The notes: generated by a model from the letters alone, not told the origin. 64,000 bases of DNA from Phenylobacterium sp. (GCA_020402745.1 JADBYZ010000004.1:82088-146087), one strand, 5' to 3'; positions 17,735-27,449 are shown, numbered from the stretch's first letter. Numbers and translations: made by a program.

Positions 17735-18517
17735 ATGATCCTGATCTGCCCCAAATGCGCCGCAAGCTACGCCGTGAAGAAAGGCCAGATTCGGTCTGAC
17801 GGACGGACGGTCCGTTGCACCGCCTGTGGTCACAAATGGGTCGCTCATCCCAAGGACGTCAGGCCCGTTCCTTTGAAGCAGGCCGATCCCGAACCACGCC
17901 CCCAGCCGGCTCCGGATCCGCCGCCCGAACCTGAACCGGACCAACCCGTTCCGGCCGAGTCTGAGCCGCCGCCGGATGAGGAGACCGCCCCCGAAGTCGA
18001 TCTCGCGATCCCTCGGCCGAATCCGACCCGGGCGCCGAGCCGGCGGTTCGGTCCCCCGGCTCGGCTCGTTTGGGCGGGGTTCGCCGCCGTCCTTGCGATA
18101 ACCGCCCTGGCGCTCGCCCTGCTGCGGGATCATGTCGTCCGCGTCTGGCCCAAGACCGCAGCCCTCTACGCGGCAGCCGGGATGTCCGTTAATGGGGTGG
18201 GGCTGCTGATCGAGGACGTTCGTCTGGCCCCAGCGGTGCAGAACGGGCAGGCCGTCCTGGGCGTCTCGGGCAAGATTCGCAATGAGCGTGACCATCCGAA
18301 CCCTGCGGCGCCCCTCCAGATCACCCTTTATGACGCCGGAGGGTCTGAGCTCAGCCGGTTGGTCGCAAATCCGGTCGACACTGTCCCGGGGCTGGAAAGC
18401 CGATACTTCTCGGTCCTGGTCCGCAATCCGCCGCCGGGAGTCACCGCCGTCGCTCTGACGTTCGTCTCCCCAGGCCCCGGGCCTGCTGCGGTTCCCGCCG
18501 CCCGGGCTCATGACTGA
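17735..18517 (+). CDS. MJ0042-type zinc-ribbon / DUF3426 membrane protein
   Basis: A 260-residue protein with an N-terminal zinc ribbon (CPKC...CTAC, residues 5-32), a long Pro/Glu-rich linker, one membrane helix (about 112-130, LVWAGFAAVLAITALALALL) and a C-terminal DUF3426 beta-sandwich domain. The architecture is conserved in alphaproteobacteria, often next to ftsE, and is of unknown function; the cytoplasmic zinc ribbon and outer domain suggest a link between cytoplasm and envelope. The stop overlaps the hpt start by 8 nt. Confidence 0.88.
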   Translation: MILICPKCAASYAVKKGQIRSDGRTVRCTACGHKWVAHPKDVRPVPLKQADPEPRPQPAPDPPPEPEPDQPVPAESEPPPDEETAPEVDLAIPRPNPTRAPSRRFGPPARLVWAGFAAVLAITALALALLRDHVVRVWPKTAALYAAAGMSVNGVGLLIEDVRLAPAVQNGQAVLGVSGKIRNERDHPNPAAPLQITLYDAGGSELSRLVANPVDTVPGLESRYFSVLVRNPPPGVTAVALTFVSPGPGPAAVPAARAHD

Positions 18518-19046
18518 GTCGGTCGGGCCGGAACGCCTGCTCGCGGAAACGGAGGTCGCCAGAGCGGTCGAAGACCTCGCCGAGCGCCTCGCGCCCCGGC
18601 TCTTGCCCGACGCCGTCGTCGTCTGCCTGCTGACCGGCGGCCTTTGGTTCGCCGCAGATCTGACCCGGGCCCTCGCCGTCCGGGGCCGTCCCCTCGCCTT
18701 CGACGCCCTCTGGCTGACCGCCTACGGCGACAAGACCCGGCACTCCGGGACCACGACGGTCCTGGCCGGCCTCCGGCGTCCGGTCTCGGGCCGGCAGGTC
18801 CTGATCGTCGATGACGTTCTGGAGTCCGGCTTGTCCCTGGAGGCGGCCCGGCGCTTGGTGCAGGCGGCCGGCGCATCGGAGGTCCTTACCGCCGTCTTCG
18901 CCCTCAAGCCCGCGCCGGCGCCGGGCCGCCGCCCGCCGGACGATTTCGCCTGGACCGCCCCGGACCGGTTCCTGGTCGGCTATGGGATGGACGCCGGCGG
19001 CGCCTACCGGGCCCTGCCCTGGATCGGGGCCCTGCCTCAGGCCTGA
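18510..19046 (+). CDS. hpt: Hypoxanthine/guanine phosphoribosyltransferase
   Basis: A 178-residue purine salvage enzyme. The PRPP-binding loop LIVDDVLESGLSL is diagnostic, and the C-terminal segment PDRFLVGYGMD matches the hypoxanthine-guanine subgroup. Its ATG lies 8 nt inside the end of the zinc-ribbon gene, so the two are probably co-transcribed, and its 3' end overlaps the convergent lysA by 10 nt. Confidence 0.9.
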   Translation: MTESVGPERLLAETEVARAVEDLAERLAPRLLPDAVVVCLLTGGLWFAADLTRALAVRGRPLAFDALWLTAYGDKTRHSGTTTVLAGLRRPVSGRQVLIVDDVLESGLSLEAARRLVQAAGASEVLTAVFALKPAPAPGRRPPDDFAWTAPDRFLVGYGMDAGGAYRALPWIGALPQA

Positions 19047-20329
19047 TCGAGCCAGGGCGGCCGGGTCTCGCGGCCCAGCATGTCCTCGTAGGTCGGCCGG
19101 GGGCGGACCACCGCCCAGTCTCGGCCCCTGACGAGAACCTCAGGGACCAGGAGTCGGCTGTTGTACTCGCTGGACATGGAGGCGCCGTAGGCTCCGGCGC
19201 TCATGAAGGCCACCAGGTCGCCAGCCGCCAGGGGGGGCAGTTCGCGGTCGCGCGTGAAGGTGTCGCCCGTCTCGCATACGGGTCCGACCACATCGGCGAC
19301 CCGGGTGGGCCCCGGTCTGGGCCGCACAGGGCGGATGTCGTGGTAGGCGTCATACATGGCCGGGCGGATCAGGTCGTTCATGGCTGCGTCCAGGACCACG
19401 AAACATCGCCCCTCGGGCCGCTGATGAACGTGCAGCACACGGGCCAGCAGGACGCCGGCGTTGGCGGCGATCACCCGGCCCGGCTCGAAGGCGAGACCGA
19501 TGTCCAGCCCTGCCATCACCCGGGCGACCATGGCGGCGTAATCCGCCGGCGTTGGCGGTTCCGGCTGGTGGAAGTAGGGCACGCCCAGGCCGCCGCCGAG
19601 GTCCAGGCGATGGACGGGCAAGCCACGGGCGCGCAGGCGCTCCACCAGCGCGCGCATCCGCCCGAAGGCCGCCTCCATGGGCGCGAGGTCGCTGATCTGG
19701 CTACCGATGTGGCAGGTCAGGCCGACGGGCCGGAGCCAGGGGTCGGCGGCCGCCTCTGAGTACAGCCGCTCGGCTTCTGAGAAGGAGACGCCGAACTTGT
19801 TGTCCGCCCCGCCGGTGGCGATCTTGGCGTGACCGCCGGCCACGACGTCGGGGTTGACTCGGAAGGCGATCCGGGCCGGCTGGCCCAGCTCGCCGGCCAC
19901 CCGGGCGACCAGCCGCATCTCAGGCTCGGACTCGACATTGATCTCGGAGATGCCGGACTGCAGGGCGAAGGCGATTTCGCCCGCCTGCTTCCCCACGCCT
20001 GAGAAGACGATCCGTGAGGCGGGGACGCCAGCCGCCAGGGCCCGACGGATTTCGCCCTCCGAAACGGTGTCGGCGCCGGCGCCCAGCCGCGCCAGGGTGG
20101 CCAGGACCGACAGGTTCGGGTTGGCCTTTACAGCGTAGGCGACCAGGGGCGGTCCCCCGTCCTCGCCCTTCAGGCCGGCTTCGCTGAGGGCCGCCGCCAG
20201 GACGTTGAAATGTCGCTCCAGGGTGGCCGAGGAATAGACGTAGACCGGCGTGCCCACGGCCTCGGCGATCCGCGACAGGGGCGCAGCCTCGCAGTGAAGC
20301 TCGCCGTCGCGAAGCTCGAAATGGTTCAT
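19037..20329 (-). CDS. lysA: Diaminopimelate decarboxylase
   Basis: Last step of lysine synthesis, PLP-dependent. The 430-residue protein shows the PLP Lys in AYAVKANPN, HIGSQI, GGGLGVPYF and the C-terminal substrate Cys in GPVCETGDTF. It is the third gene of argH - lipoprotein - lysA, a typical alphaproteobacterial order, and its ATG overlaps the lipoprotein stop by four bases. Confidence 0.95.
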   Translation of the reverse strand: MNHFELRDGELHCEAAPLSRIAEAVGTPVYVYSSATLERHFNVLAAALSEAGLKGEDGGPPLVAYAVKANPNLSVLATLARLGAGADTVSEGEIRRALAAGVPASRIVFSGVGKQAGEIAFALQSGISEINVESEPEMRLVARVAGELGQPARIAFRVNPDVVAGGHAKIATGGADNKFGVSFSEAERLYSEAAADPWLRPVGLTCHIGSQISDLAPMEAAFGRMRALVERLRARGLPVHRLDLGGGLGVPYFHQPEPPTPADYAAMVARVMAGLDIGLAFEPGRVIAANAGVLLARVLHVHQRPEGRCFVVLDAAMNDLIRPAMYDAYHDIRPVRPRPGPTRVADVVGPVCETGDTFTRDRELPPLAAGDLVAFMSAGAYGASMSSEYNSRLLVPEVLVRGRDWAVVRPRPTYEDMLGRETRPPWLDQA

Positions 20330-20565
20330 TGCGGCGGGGTTTCCGCAGCCTTGGCCGGAGGCGCAGCCAGGGGCGGCAGGGGCTCGGCGTTGCGGTCGCG
20401 GGGATCGGCGGTGCGCAGGGTGCGGCCGGGCTCTAATCCGGCGTCGATGTCGCGCACCTCGCCGGGCCGGGCTTCGGGTCGCTCCAGCCGACCCTGCTTG
20501 CCGCAGGCGGAAATGGCGGGCAGGGCCAGGATCAGGCCGGTGAGGAGAAGGGGTCGTAATTTCAT
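20326..20565 (-). CDS. Small lipoprotein between argH and lysA (LptM-like position)
   Basis: A 79-residue precursor with a short signal peptide and lipobox (LPAISAC, Cys 21), then a Pro/Arg/Ala-rich tail with no fold that I recognise. Small lipoproteins at this place, between argH and lysA, are common in proteobacteria and resemble the YifL/LptM type, which assists LPS-translocon assembly in Escherichia coli; here that is only suggested by size and position. Both ends overlap neighbours as ATGA, which fixes the start at 20565. Confidence 0.82.
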   Translation of the reverse strand: MKLRPLLLTGLILALPAISACGKQGRLERPEARPGEVRDIDAGLEPGRTLRTADPRDRNAEPLPPLAAPPAKAAETPPQ

Positions 20566-21986
20566 GACAGGCGCTCCCGCCAGAGGGCGGCCTGCTGGCG
20601 CACCTGGTCGGGCGCCGTGCCGCCGAAACTGCGCCGGCTGCCGGCGGAGGCGGCGGGCGTCAGGACGTCGAAGACCGCCGGGGTGATCCCCTGGCACAGG
20701 GCCTGGAGCTCGGCGAGGGGCAGGCCGGGCAGGTCGACCCCCAGGGCCTCGGCCCGCTTCACGGCGGCGCCGGTCACGTGGTGGGCGTCCCGGAAGGGCA
20801 TGTCCAGGGTCCGCACCAGCCAGTCGGCCAGGTCCGTGGCGGTGGAGAAGCCGGCGCCCGCCGCCGCCGCCATCCGTTCGACCGAAGGCTCGAGGTCGAG
20901 GATCATGCCGGTCATGGCCGCGAGGGACAGCTCCAGGGCGTCGAAGGCCTCGAAGGTCGGGACCTTGTCCTCCTGCATGTCCTTGGAATAGGCGAGCGGC
21001 AGCCCCTTCATCACCAGGGTCAGCTGGGTGAAGGACCCCATGAGCCGGCCGACCTTGGCGCGCACCAGCTCGGCGGCGTCGGGATTGCGCTTCTGCGGCA
21101 TGATGGAGGAGCCGGTGGAGAAGGCGTCGGACAGGCGCACGAAGCCGAACTGCGGCGTGGTCCAGATGACCAACTCCTCGGCCAAGCGCGACAGATGCAC
21201 GCCGCACAGGGTAGCGGCGGCGAGGGCCTCGAGGGCGAAGTCCCGGTCGGACACGCTGTCCAGCGAGTTGGCCGTCGGCCGGTCAAAGCCTAGGGCGCGG
21301 GCGGTGGCGTCCCGGTCGATGGGGAAGGGCGACCCGGCCAGTGCGGCGGCGCCCAGGGGGCACTCGTTCATCCGGCGGCGGGCGTCGGCGAAGCGTCCGG
21401 CGTCGCGGCCGAACATCTCCACATAGGCCATCAGGTGGTGGCCGAAGGTCACGGGCTGGGCGGGCTGCAGGTGGGTGAAGCCCGGCATGAGGGTGTCGGC
21501 GTGCTGCTGGGCACGGTCCAGCAGGGCGCTCTGCAGCCGCGTCAGCTGGGCGACCGTCCGGTCGCAGGCGTCGCGGACCCAGAGCCGGAAGTCCACGGCG
21601 ACCTGGTCATTGCGACTCCGCGCCGTGTGCAGGCGTCCCGCCGCCGGACCGATGAGCTCGCGCAGCCGGGCCTCCACATTCATGTGGATGTCCTCGAACT
21701 CCTCCCGGAAGGGGAAGGTCCCGGCGCGGATCTCGGCGGCGATGGCGTCGAGGCCGGACTGGATGGCCGCCTCGTCCTCACTTGTAATCACGCCCTGCAT
21801 GCGCAACATCGCGGCGTGGGCGCGGGAGCCGGCCAGGTCCTGGTCGGCGAGCCGCCTGTCGAACCCGATGGAGACGTTGATCGCCTGCATCAGGTCCGCC
21901 GGGCGGGTCGCGAATCGGCCGCCCCACATGGCCTGGCCTCCCGGCGAGGCAGTGTTCGGATCGTCTGGGGAGTCTTCGGTCATCAT
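20562..21986 (-). CDS. argH: Argininosuccinate lyase
   Basis: Last step of arginine synthesis. The 474-residue enzyme carries the fumarase-superfamily signature [12 protein letters not shown] and the [12 protein letters not shown] block. The start ATG (21986, or the adjacent ATG at 21983) lies on the opposite strand to the tlpA start; the two start codons physically overlap, so each promoter is within the other gene. First gene of the argH - lipoprotein - lysA unit. Confidence 0.95.
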   Translation of the reverse strand: MMTEDSPDDPNTASPGGQAMWGGRFATRPADLMQAINVSIGFDRRLADQDLAGSRAHAAMLRMQGVITSEDEAAIQSGLDAIAAEIRAGTFPFREEFEDIHMNVEARLRELIGPAAGRLHTARSRNDQVAVDFRLWVRDACDRTVAQLTRLQSALLDRAQQHADTLMPGFTHLQPAQPVTFGHHLMAYVEMFGRDAGRFADARRRMNECPLGAAALAGSPFPIDRDATARALGFDRPTANSLDSVSDRDFALEALAAATLCGVHLSRLAEELVIWTTPQFGFVRLSDAFSTGSSIMPQKRNPDAAELVRAKVGRLMGSFTQLTLVMKGLPLAYSKDMQEDKVPTFEAFDALELSLAAMTGMILDLEPSVERMAAAAGAGFSTATDLADWLVRTLDMPFRDAHHVTGAAVKRAEALGVDLPGLPLAELQALCQGITPAVFDVLTPAASAGSRRSFGGTAPDQVRQQAALWRERLS

Positions 21987-22605
21987 GAGCCAGGAAAAGG
22001 AATCGGGGCCTCCCAGGCTGGGCGTCCTGCGGCTCGCACTCTGGGGCGCCGCCCTGGTCGGCGTCGCCGGGTTTCTCTACATCATCGCCCAGTCTTCCAT
22101 AACCCCCCGGGCGAAGGGAGGGCTGACCGACCTGACCCGGGGCGAGATGTCCCGCCTCATCCTACCGGCCGAGGCGGCGCCCGCACCGGTCACCAGCTTC
22201 CTCGACGCCGAGGGCAAGCCCGTCCGGATCGCCGATTTCCGCGGCAAGGTGGTGGTGGTGAACCTCTGGGCCACCTGGTGCGCGCCCTGCATCCTGGAGA
22301 TGCCGACCCTCGCAAAGCTCGCCGCCTCGGGGAAGGACCGTGACATCGTCGTCCTGGCGGTGTCCATCGACCGCGACAAGGACGCCGACAAGGCCCGCGC
22401 CTTCATCGGCAAGAACGCGCCCCTGGAATTCTACCGTGATCCCAAGTCCAGCCTCCCCTTCGCCCTCAAGCCGCCGACGGCGGCCATGCCCACGACCCTG
22501 ATCTATGGACGCGACGGGGTGGAGCGGGGCCGCATGCTGGGCGAGGCGGACTGGGGCGGAAAGGATGCCGCCGCGGTGATCGACCGCCTGCTCGACGAGA
22601 AATAA
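21985..22605 (+). CDS. tlpA: TlpA/CcmG-like membrane-anchored thioredoxin
   Basis: A 206-residue periplasmic disulfide reductase. One N-terminal membrane helix (about 15-36, [20 protein letters not shown]) anchors a thioredoxin-fold domain with the WCAPC active site in [15 protein letters not shown]. Family members keep cysteines reduced for cytochrome c or cytochrome oxidase maturation. The ATG at 21985 overlaps the divergent argH start codon. The thiolase-like gene follows 39 nt after the stop. Confidence 0.92.
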   Translation: MSQEKESGPPRLGVLRLALWGAALVGVAGFLYIIAQSSITPRAKGGLTDLTRGEMSRLILPAEAAPAPVTSFLDAEGKPVRIADFRGKVVVVNLWATWCAPCILEMPTLAKLAASGKDRDIVVLAVSIDRDKDADKARAFIGKNAPLEFYRDPKSSLPFALKPPTAAMPTTLIYGRDGVERGRMLGEADWGGKDAAAVIDRLLDEK

Positions 22606-22644
22606 CAAGACGTGGCCGTACCGGCGGCCCAGGGAGGATTCCAG

Positions 22645-24177
22645 ATGACTTCTCAGGATGACCGCACGCCTGTGCTCATCGGGGTGGGACAGGCCGCCGA
22701 GCGCCCGACCGATGCCGACTACCGGGCCCTGTCGCCGGCGGACCTGGCCGGCGAGGCGGCCCGCGCCGCCCTGGCCGACGCCCACGCCTCGGGGGACCTG
22801 GCCGGCGCCCTCGACGTCATCGTCGCCATCCGCCAGTTCGAGATCTCCTCGCCGGGCGCCAAGCCGCCCTTCGGCGTCTCCAACAACTTCCCTCGCTCGG
22901 TGGCGAGGCGCATCGGCGCCGACCCGGCCCGGGCCATCCTCGAGATCACCGGCGGCCAAGGCCCCCAGCGCCTGGTGGGCGAGTTCTGCGAGGCCATCGT
23001 CAAGGGCGAGGCCGAGGCGGTGTTGCTGGTGGGCTCCGAGGCCATGTCTACGGTCCTGACCCTCAATGCGAAGGGCCAGACCCCCGACTGGTCCGAGACC
23101 GTCGAGGGTTCGATGGAGGACCGCGGCTATGGCCTGGAGGGCATGTTCACGCCCTCGATCCTGAAGCACCGGATCACCGGCGCCATTCCCGCCTACGCCC
23201 TGTTCGAGAACGCCCGGCGCGCCCGCCTGGGCCTCGACCGTCCCGCCTACGCCCGGAAGATGGGCGAGCTCTTCGCCCCCTTCACCCGGGTGGCCGCCGC
23301 CAATCCCTTCTCCGCCTCGCCGGTCGAGAAAACCGCCGAGGAGCTGGTCGCCGTCACGGAGAAGAACCGGATCGTCGCCGATCCCTTCACCCGCATGCTG
23401 GTGGCGCGGGACCAGGTGAACCAGGCCGCCGCCGTCATCCTGACCTCGGTGGGCCGGGCCCGCGCCCTGGGCGTGCCCGAGGACCGCTTCGTCTATCTGC
23501 ACGGCCAGGGCGACGCCAATGAGCTGACCATCATGGAGCGGCCCGACCTATCGGCCAGCCCCTCCGCCATCGCCGCCGGCCGCAAGGCCCTTGAGCTGGC
23601 GGGCAAGTCCGTCGACGACATGGCGGTCTTCGACTTCTACTCCTGCTTCCCCATCGCCGTGTTCAACATGATCGACGGCCTGGGCATCGCCGCAGACGAT
23701 CCCCGCGGCCTGACCCTGACCGGCGGCCTGCCCTACTTCGGCGGGGCGGGGAACAACTACTCCATGCACGCCATCGCCGAGATCGTCCCGGCCCTTCGCG
23801 CGCGGCCGGGGGCCTTCGGTTTCATCGGCGCCAACGGCGGCATGCTCTCCAAGTACTCCGCCGGGGTCTATTCCACGACGCCCGCCGACTGGAGCCGGCC
23901 TGAGGCCCGCCGGGCGAAGATCCCCTACGATCCGGTCCCCGGCCTGGAGGTCGACACGGCGACGGGCGAGGCGACGGTGGAGACCTACACCACCACCACG
24001 ACCCGCTCGGGGCCCGCCATCGTGGTCATCGCCCGCCTGCCGGACGGACGCCGCGCCGCCGCCAACCAGGCCTCGGAGGCCGCCTTCGCCGAGCTCGCCG
24101 CGCGCGAGCCCATCGGCCGCCGGGTCCGCCTGGAGACCGACGCCGAGGGCTTCAACCGCTTCACCTTCATCGACTGA
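22645..24177 (+). CDS. Thiolase-superfamily acetyl-CoA acetyltransferase-like protein
   Basis: A 510-residue cytosolic protein of the thiolase fold, SCP2/acetyl-CoA-acetyltransferase-like branch, presumably acting on acyl-CoA. GGLPYFGGAGNNYSMHAIAE is the conserved His block. The usual nucleophile position reads ITGGQGPQ and the usual second Cys region reads GANGGMLSKYSAG, so neither canonical Cys is visible; one Cys (GEFCEAI) lies a few residues away. Activity in condensation or cleavage is therefore in doubt. The last 100 residues resemble the OB-like tail found in this branch. The start is set by AGGGAGGA 7 nt before the ATG at 22645. Confidence 0.85.
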   Translation: MTSQDDRTPVLIGVGQAAERPTDADYRALSPADLAGEAARAALADAHASGDLAGALDVIVAIRQFEISSPGAKPPFGVSNNFPRSVARRIGADPARAILEITGGQGPQRLVGEFCEAIVKGEAEAVLLVGSEAMSTVLTLNAKGQTPDWSETVEGSMEDRGYGLEGMFTPSILKHRITGAIPAYALFENARRARLGLDRPAYARKMGELFAPFTRVAAANPFSASPVEKTAEELVAVTEKNRIVADPFTRMLVARDQVNQAAAVILTSVGRARALGVPEDRFVYLHGQGDANELTIMERPDLSASPSAIAAGRKALELAGKSVDDMAVFDFYSCFPIAVFNMIDGLGIAADDPRGLTLTGGLPYFGGAGNNYSMHAIAEIVPALRARPGAFGFIGANGGMLSKYSAGVYSTTPADWSRPEARRAKIPYDPVPGLEVDTATGEATVETYTTTTTRSGPAIVVIARLPDGRRAAANQASEAAFAELAAREPIGRRVRLETDAEGFNRFTFID

Positions 24178-25483
24178 GGGCGTCCAGCTCGGACAGCCGC
24201 GCCTGGCTCCAAGGGCTTTCCGGCCGCTCGGCCAGGCGCTCCCGGACCAGGACCCGCGCAAAGCCGGTTTCGCCGCTTCGCAGGGCCGCGACCAGCAGGG
24301 TCCTCTGCCAGGCGTCGCGCTGGGCGTGGCTGCCGCCGAACACGGACATCTGCCGCCGCACCGGCGCCAGGAAGGCGACGCAGGCCGGAAAGTCGCCCTC
24401 GGCGAAGGCCAGGACGCCCTGCGCCGCCGCCAGCCCCGCCGCGCGCAGGGCCTGGGCGTTGGTCGCCGCCGGATCCGGGTTGGCCGCCGCCTCCGCCATG
24501 CGGTCCACCAGGGCCCGTGCCCGGTCGAGGCGCCCGGCGCCGCAGTGGGCCAGCACGGCGTGCAGGTCGTTGAAGGCGTACCAGGCGCCCTCGTCCCTCA
24601 GGGCCCACTCGTCGGAAAGCCGGTCCCAGCGCCCGCCCGCCTCCACCCCGTCCAGCTTGAGGCGCCAGAGCAGGCCGGCCGAATCGATCAGGGTCATGGC
24701 CAGGGGATCGGGGCCGCCGTCCCAGACGGCTGCGTCGTGCAGGGCCAGGGCCCGGTCCGGCCCGTCGGCCTCAAGGGCGAAGAGAGCCGCATGCCAGGAC
24801 GTATGGACCTTGAGGAAGTGGTCATGCCCCCAATGCGCCCGGCGCGCCTCCAAGAGGTCGAGCCCCGCCTGCGACTGGCCCTGCATCTCCAGGGTGTGGA
24901 CAAGGGCGTGCTGGGCCCAGACATCCCGGGGCGCGCCGTCCAGCGCCCGCCGGGCGGCGGCCTCGGCGGCGGGATAGTCGCCCAGCTCCTCCAGCCCAAA
25001 GGCCTGCATGCCCGACAGGTAGGGATAGGCCGGATCGGCGGGGTCCCAGGCCTGCAGGGCCTCGGTCGGCCGGCTGCGCAGGCGCTCGGCGTCGCCCATG
25101 AAGAAGTCCAGCTGGTGGGCGGCGTTCAGGGCGATGGGGTCCGTCGGCCAGGCCTCCAGCAGGCTGTCCAGGCGCCGGCTCGCCCCGGCCCAGTCGCCGG
25201 CCGCCCAGGCGCGGATCGCCCCCAGGTGGGCGGCCTCGCGGGCGTCAGCGGGCGCGATCTCGCCCATCCGCTTCACCCCGGCTGCGCCGGGTCCCCGCTC
25301 GGAGGACATCAGGCCCAGATAGGCGCCCAGCATCCGCGCCAGGGCGCAGTCCGGGTCGGCCGCGGCGGCCTTGAGGAAGCCCATGGCCTCGGGCTGCATG
25401 GCGTAGAGGGCGGCGACCGCCTCGCCCAGGGCCTCGACGGCCTTCGGGTCGCCCCGCGTCTCCAGTCCGAACCGGTCCTTCAT
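24167..25483 (-). CDS. TTC38-like tetratricopeptide repeat protein
   Basis: A 438-residue all-helical protein with TPR-like repeats through most of its length (for example SRRLDSLLEAWPTDPIALNAAHQ and AEAAARRALDGAPRDVWAQHALVHTLEMQG). The HALVHTLEMQGQ...G and H-rich HWGHDHFLKVHTSWH blocks match the TTC38 family, found from bacteria to animals and of unknown biochemical function. No signal peptide. It converges on, and overlaps by 11 nt, the thiolase-like gene. Confidence 0.85.
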   Translation of the reverse strand: MKDRFGLETRGDPKAVEALGEAVAALYAMQPEAMGFLKAAAADPDCALARMLGAYLGLMSSERGPGAAGVKRMGEIAPADAREAAHLGAIRAWAAGDWAGASRRLDSLLEAWPTDPIALNAAHQLDFFMGDAERLRSRPTEALQAWDPADPAYPYLSGMQAFGLEELGDYPAAEAAARRALDGAPRDVWAQHALVHTLEMQGQSQAGLDLLEARRAHWGHDHFLKVHTSWHAALFALEADGPDRALALHDAAVWDGGPDPLAMTLIDSAGLLWRLKLDGVEAGGRWDRLSDEWALRDEGAWYAFNDLHAVLAHCGAGRLDRARALVDRMAEAAANPDPAATNAQALRAAGLAAAQGVLAFAEGDFPACVAFLAPVRRQMSVFGGSHAQRDAWQRTLLVAALRSGETGFARVLVRERLAERPESPWSQARLSELDALSR

Positions 25484-25570
25484 ACCCGCGGGTCCCTCCA
25501 GAACCGGTTGATCTTGCCATGCGCCCGGCCCCGGTCCAGAGGAGATCGGCGCCCCGCATCGAGGTTCCCC

Positions 25571-25783
25571 ATGTCCGAAGGCCCCGCCTTCTCCGAACAG
25601 ACCCGCGCCACGGCCGAGGCCCTCATCGCCCAGTACGGTGAAGACGCCGAGGTGATCGCCACCCTGCGCGCGGCCGAGTTCGCTGCCCTGGGCGACCGCA
25701 AGGGCCTGGCCGACTGGGATGACATCATCGCCTGCATCGCCGTTCTGCAGGCCGGGGGGACGGGCGGCGCAACCCTCAACTGA
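25571..25783 (+). CDS. Small conserved protein of unknown function
   Basis: A 70-residue acidic, helical, cytosolic protein (AEALIAQYGEDAEVIATLRAAEFAALGD then DWDDIIACIAVLQ). Short proteins with this alternating Ala/Glu helix pattern are common in Caulobacterales and unassigned. The ATG at 25571 follows a weak GAGG site, and the 87 nt between it and the TTC38-like start serve both divergent genes. The protein-like codon composition supports a real gene, with moderate certainty. Confidence 0.6.
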   Translation: MSEGPAFSEQTRATAEALIAQYGEDAEVIATLRAAEFAALGDRKGLADWDDIIACIAVLQAGGTGGATLN

Positions 25784-25801
25784 GGACCTCGCCGGGCCGC
25801 G

Positions 25802-27304
25802 TCAGTTCCCGTAGCGGAAGACCGGATCGTCCAAATCGATCTTCGGCAGTTCGTCCTTCTCGCGCCAATAGTCCTGGGTGTGCCGCCACTCGGGCTTGTC
25901 GCCGGCCTTGGGCAGAAGGTGGCCGCCACGCTGGAGATAGCCCGGGTTGAAGTCCTCGGGGTCCATCCAGGGGCCCAGGGTCATGTCCTTGTCCTCGGGG
26001 CGGAGCTCGGGAGTCACCCGCTTCACGCCCTTTATCTTCATGTGGTTCAGCAGACGGCAGACGAAGTCGCCGAGCAGGTCCACCCGCAGGGTCCAGCTGG
26101 CGCGGAAATAGCCGAACACCCAGACCAGGTTCGGCACGCCGGTGAACATCATGCCGCGGTAGGTCACCGTCTGGGACATGTCGAGCGGTTTGCCGTCGAT
26201 GGTCATCTCGATGTCGCCCAGGACGCTCAGGTGGAAGCCGGTGGCGGTGATGACCACGTCCGCCTCGATCACCTTACCGGACTTCAGCTTCACGCCTTCC
26301 GGCACGAAGCGGTCGATCTCGTCGGTCACCACGCTGGCGTGGCCGTCGATCACCGCCTTGAAGAGGTCGCCCTCCGGCACGAAGGCGATCCGCTGGCTCC
26401 AGGGGCGGTACTTGGGCGTGAAGTGTTCCTGCACCGCCTCATCGCCGAGGAAGGCGCGGACGCCCGACAGGAGCTCGTTCCGGACCACCTCGGGTTCCTC
26501 AAAGGAGCGCCGGGTGAACTCGCCGCCGTCGAACAGGATCTTCCGGCGGACGATCTCGTGGATCCAGGTCTCGTCGATCTCCAGCTGGCGCAGGATGTCG
26601 GCCAGCTCGTTGGCGTTCCGTCCCGGGATGAAATAGGTCGGTGAGCGCTGCAGCATGGTGACATGGGCGCATTTGCCGGCGATGGCGGGCACCAGGGTGG
26701 CCGCCGTGGCGCCGGAGCCGATGAGCAGGACCTTCTTGCCCGTCAGGTCGAGGTCCTTGGGCCAGTTCTGAGGGTGGATGACCTGGCCCTTGTAGTCCTC
26801 CAGGCCTTCCCACTCAGGGGTGTAGCCGATGTCGTGGCGATAGTAGCCCTGGCACATCCACAGGAAGTTGCAGGTGAAGGTCACCGTCTCGCCGGTGTCG
26901 AGGCGCACGGCCTCCACCGTCCAGGTGTTGTCCAGGCTGGACCAGGCGGTCTTCACGATCTTGTGGCGATAGCGGATATGCCGGGCGATGTCGTTTTCCT
27001 CGATCACCTCGCCCATGTACTTCAGGATCTCCTCGGCCGAGGCGATCGGGGCGTTGACCCAGGGCTTGAAGCGATAGCCGAAGGTGTAGAGGTCGCTGTC
27101 CGAGCGGATGCCGGGATACTTGTGCGTGCTCCAGGTGCCGCCAAAGGTCTCCTGGGTTTCCAGGATGACGTAGCTCGTCCCTGGCGTCTGGGTCTTCAGG
27201 TGGTAGGCGCCGCCAATCCCGGAAATCCCGGCCCCGACGATCAACACGTCGAAGTGCTCGGTCTTGGTCGCCGCCCCGCGGCTCAGGGTTTGCGTCGCAC
27301 TCAT
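25802..27304 (-). CDS. Flavin-containing Baeyer-Villiger-type monooxygenase (EtaA-like), second copy
   Basis: A 500-residue FAD/NADPH monooxygenase, paralogous to the one at 11510. Motifs in order: FAD Rossmann VGAGISG (about 22-28), GTWSTHKYPG, the Baeyer-Villiger fingerprint YKGQVIHPQNWP (Tyr in place of the usual first Phe) and NADPH Rossmann LIGSGATA. The start ATG at 27304 has GAGGA 6-7 nt upstream; an upstream in-frame TTG exists but lies inside the regulatory palindrome. A perfect FNR/FixK-type TTGAT-N4-ATCAA box is 146 nt upstream, suggesting oxygen-linked control. It stands alone between pheT and a small convergent gene. Confidence 0.92.
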   Translation of the reverse strand: MSATQTLSRGAATKTEHFDVLIVGAGISGIGGAYHLKTQTPGTSYVILETQETFGGTWSTHKYPGIRSDSDLYTFGYRFKPWVNAPIASAEEILKYMGEVIEENDIARHIRYRHKIVKTAWSSLDNTWTVEAVRLDTGETVTFTCNFLWMCQGYYRHDIGYTPEWEGLEDYKGQVIHPQNWPKDLDLTGKKVLLIGSGATAATLVPAIAGKCAHVTMLQRSPTYFIPGRNANELADILRQLEIDETWIHEIVRRKILFDGGEFTRRSFEEPEVVRNELLSGVRAFLGDEAVQEHFTPKYRPWSQRIAFVPEGDLFKAVIDGHASVVTDEIDRFVPEGVKLKSGKVIEADVVITATGFHLSVLGDIEMTIDGKPLDMSQTVTYRGMMFTGVPNLVWVFGYFRASWTLRVDLLGDFVCRLLNHMKIKGVKRVTPELRPEDKDMTLGPWMDPEDFNPGYLQRGGHLLPKAGDKPEWRHTQDYWREKDELPKIDLDDPVFRYGN

Positions 27305-27449
27305 GGTTTTCCTCGCCTGCCTGCCTGCCTGTACGCGGGTCCTGTGCTGCGGTGGCGCCTCCAGGCCCCGACCCTCATCAGGGGGGACGAAGCAAGGCCA
27401 GGACCCGGAGACGCGCCAGCACTGTGCGAACCATGACGCACCCGGCTCA

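Noticed and set aside
27315-27331. Four GCCT units before the second monooxygenase as a phase-variation tract
   Set aside because: Only four copies, outside the coding frame and not clearly between promoter elements; too short to slip often.
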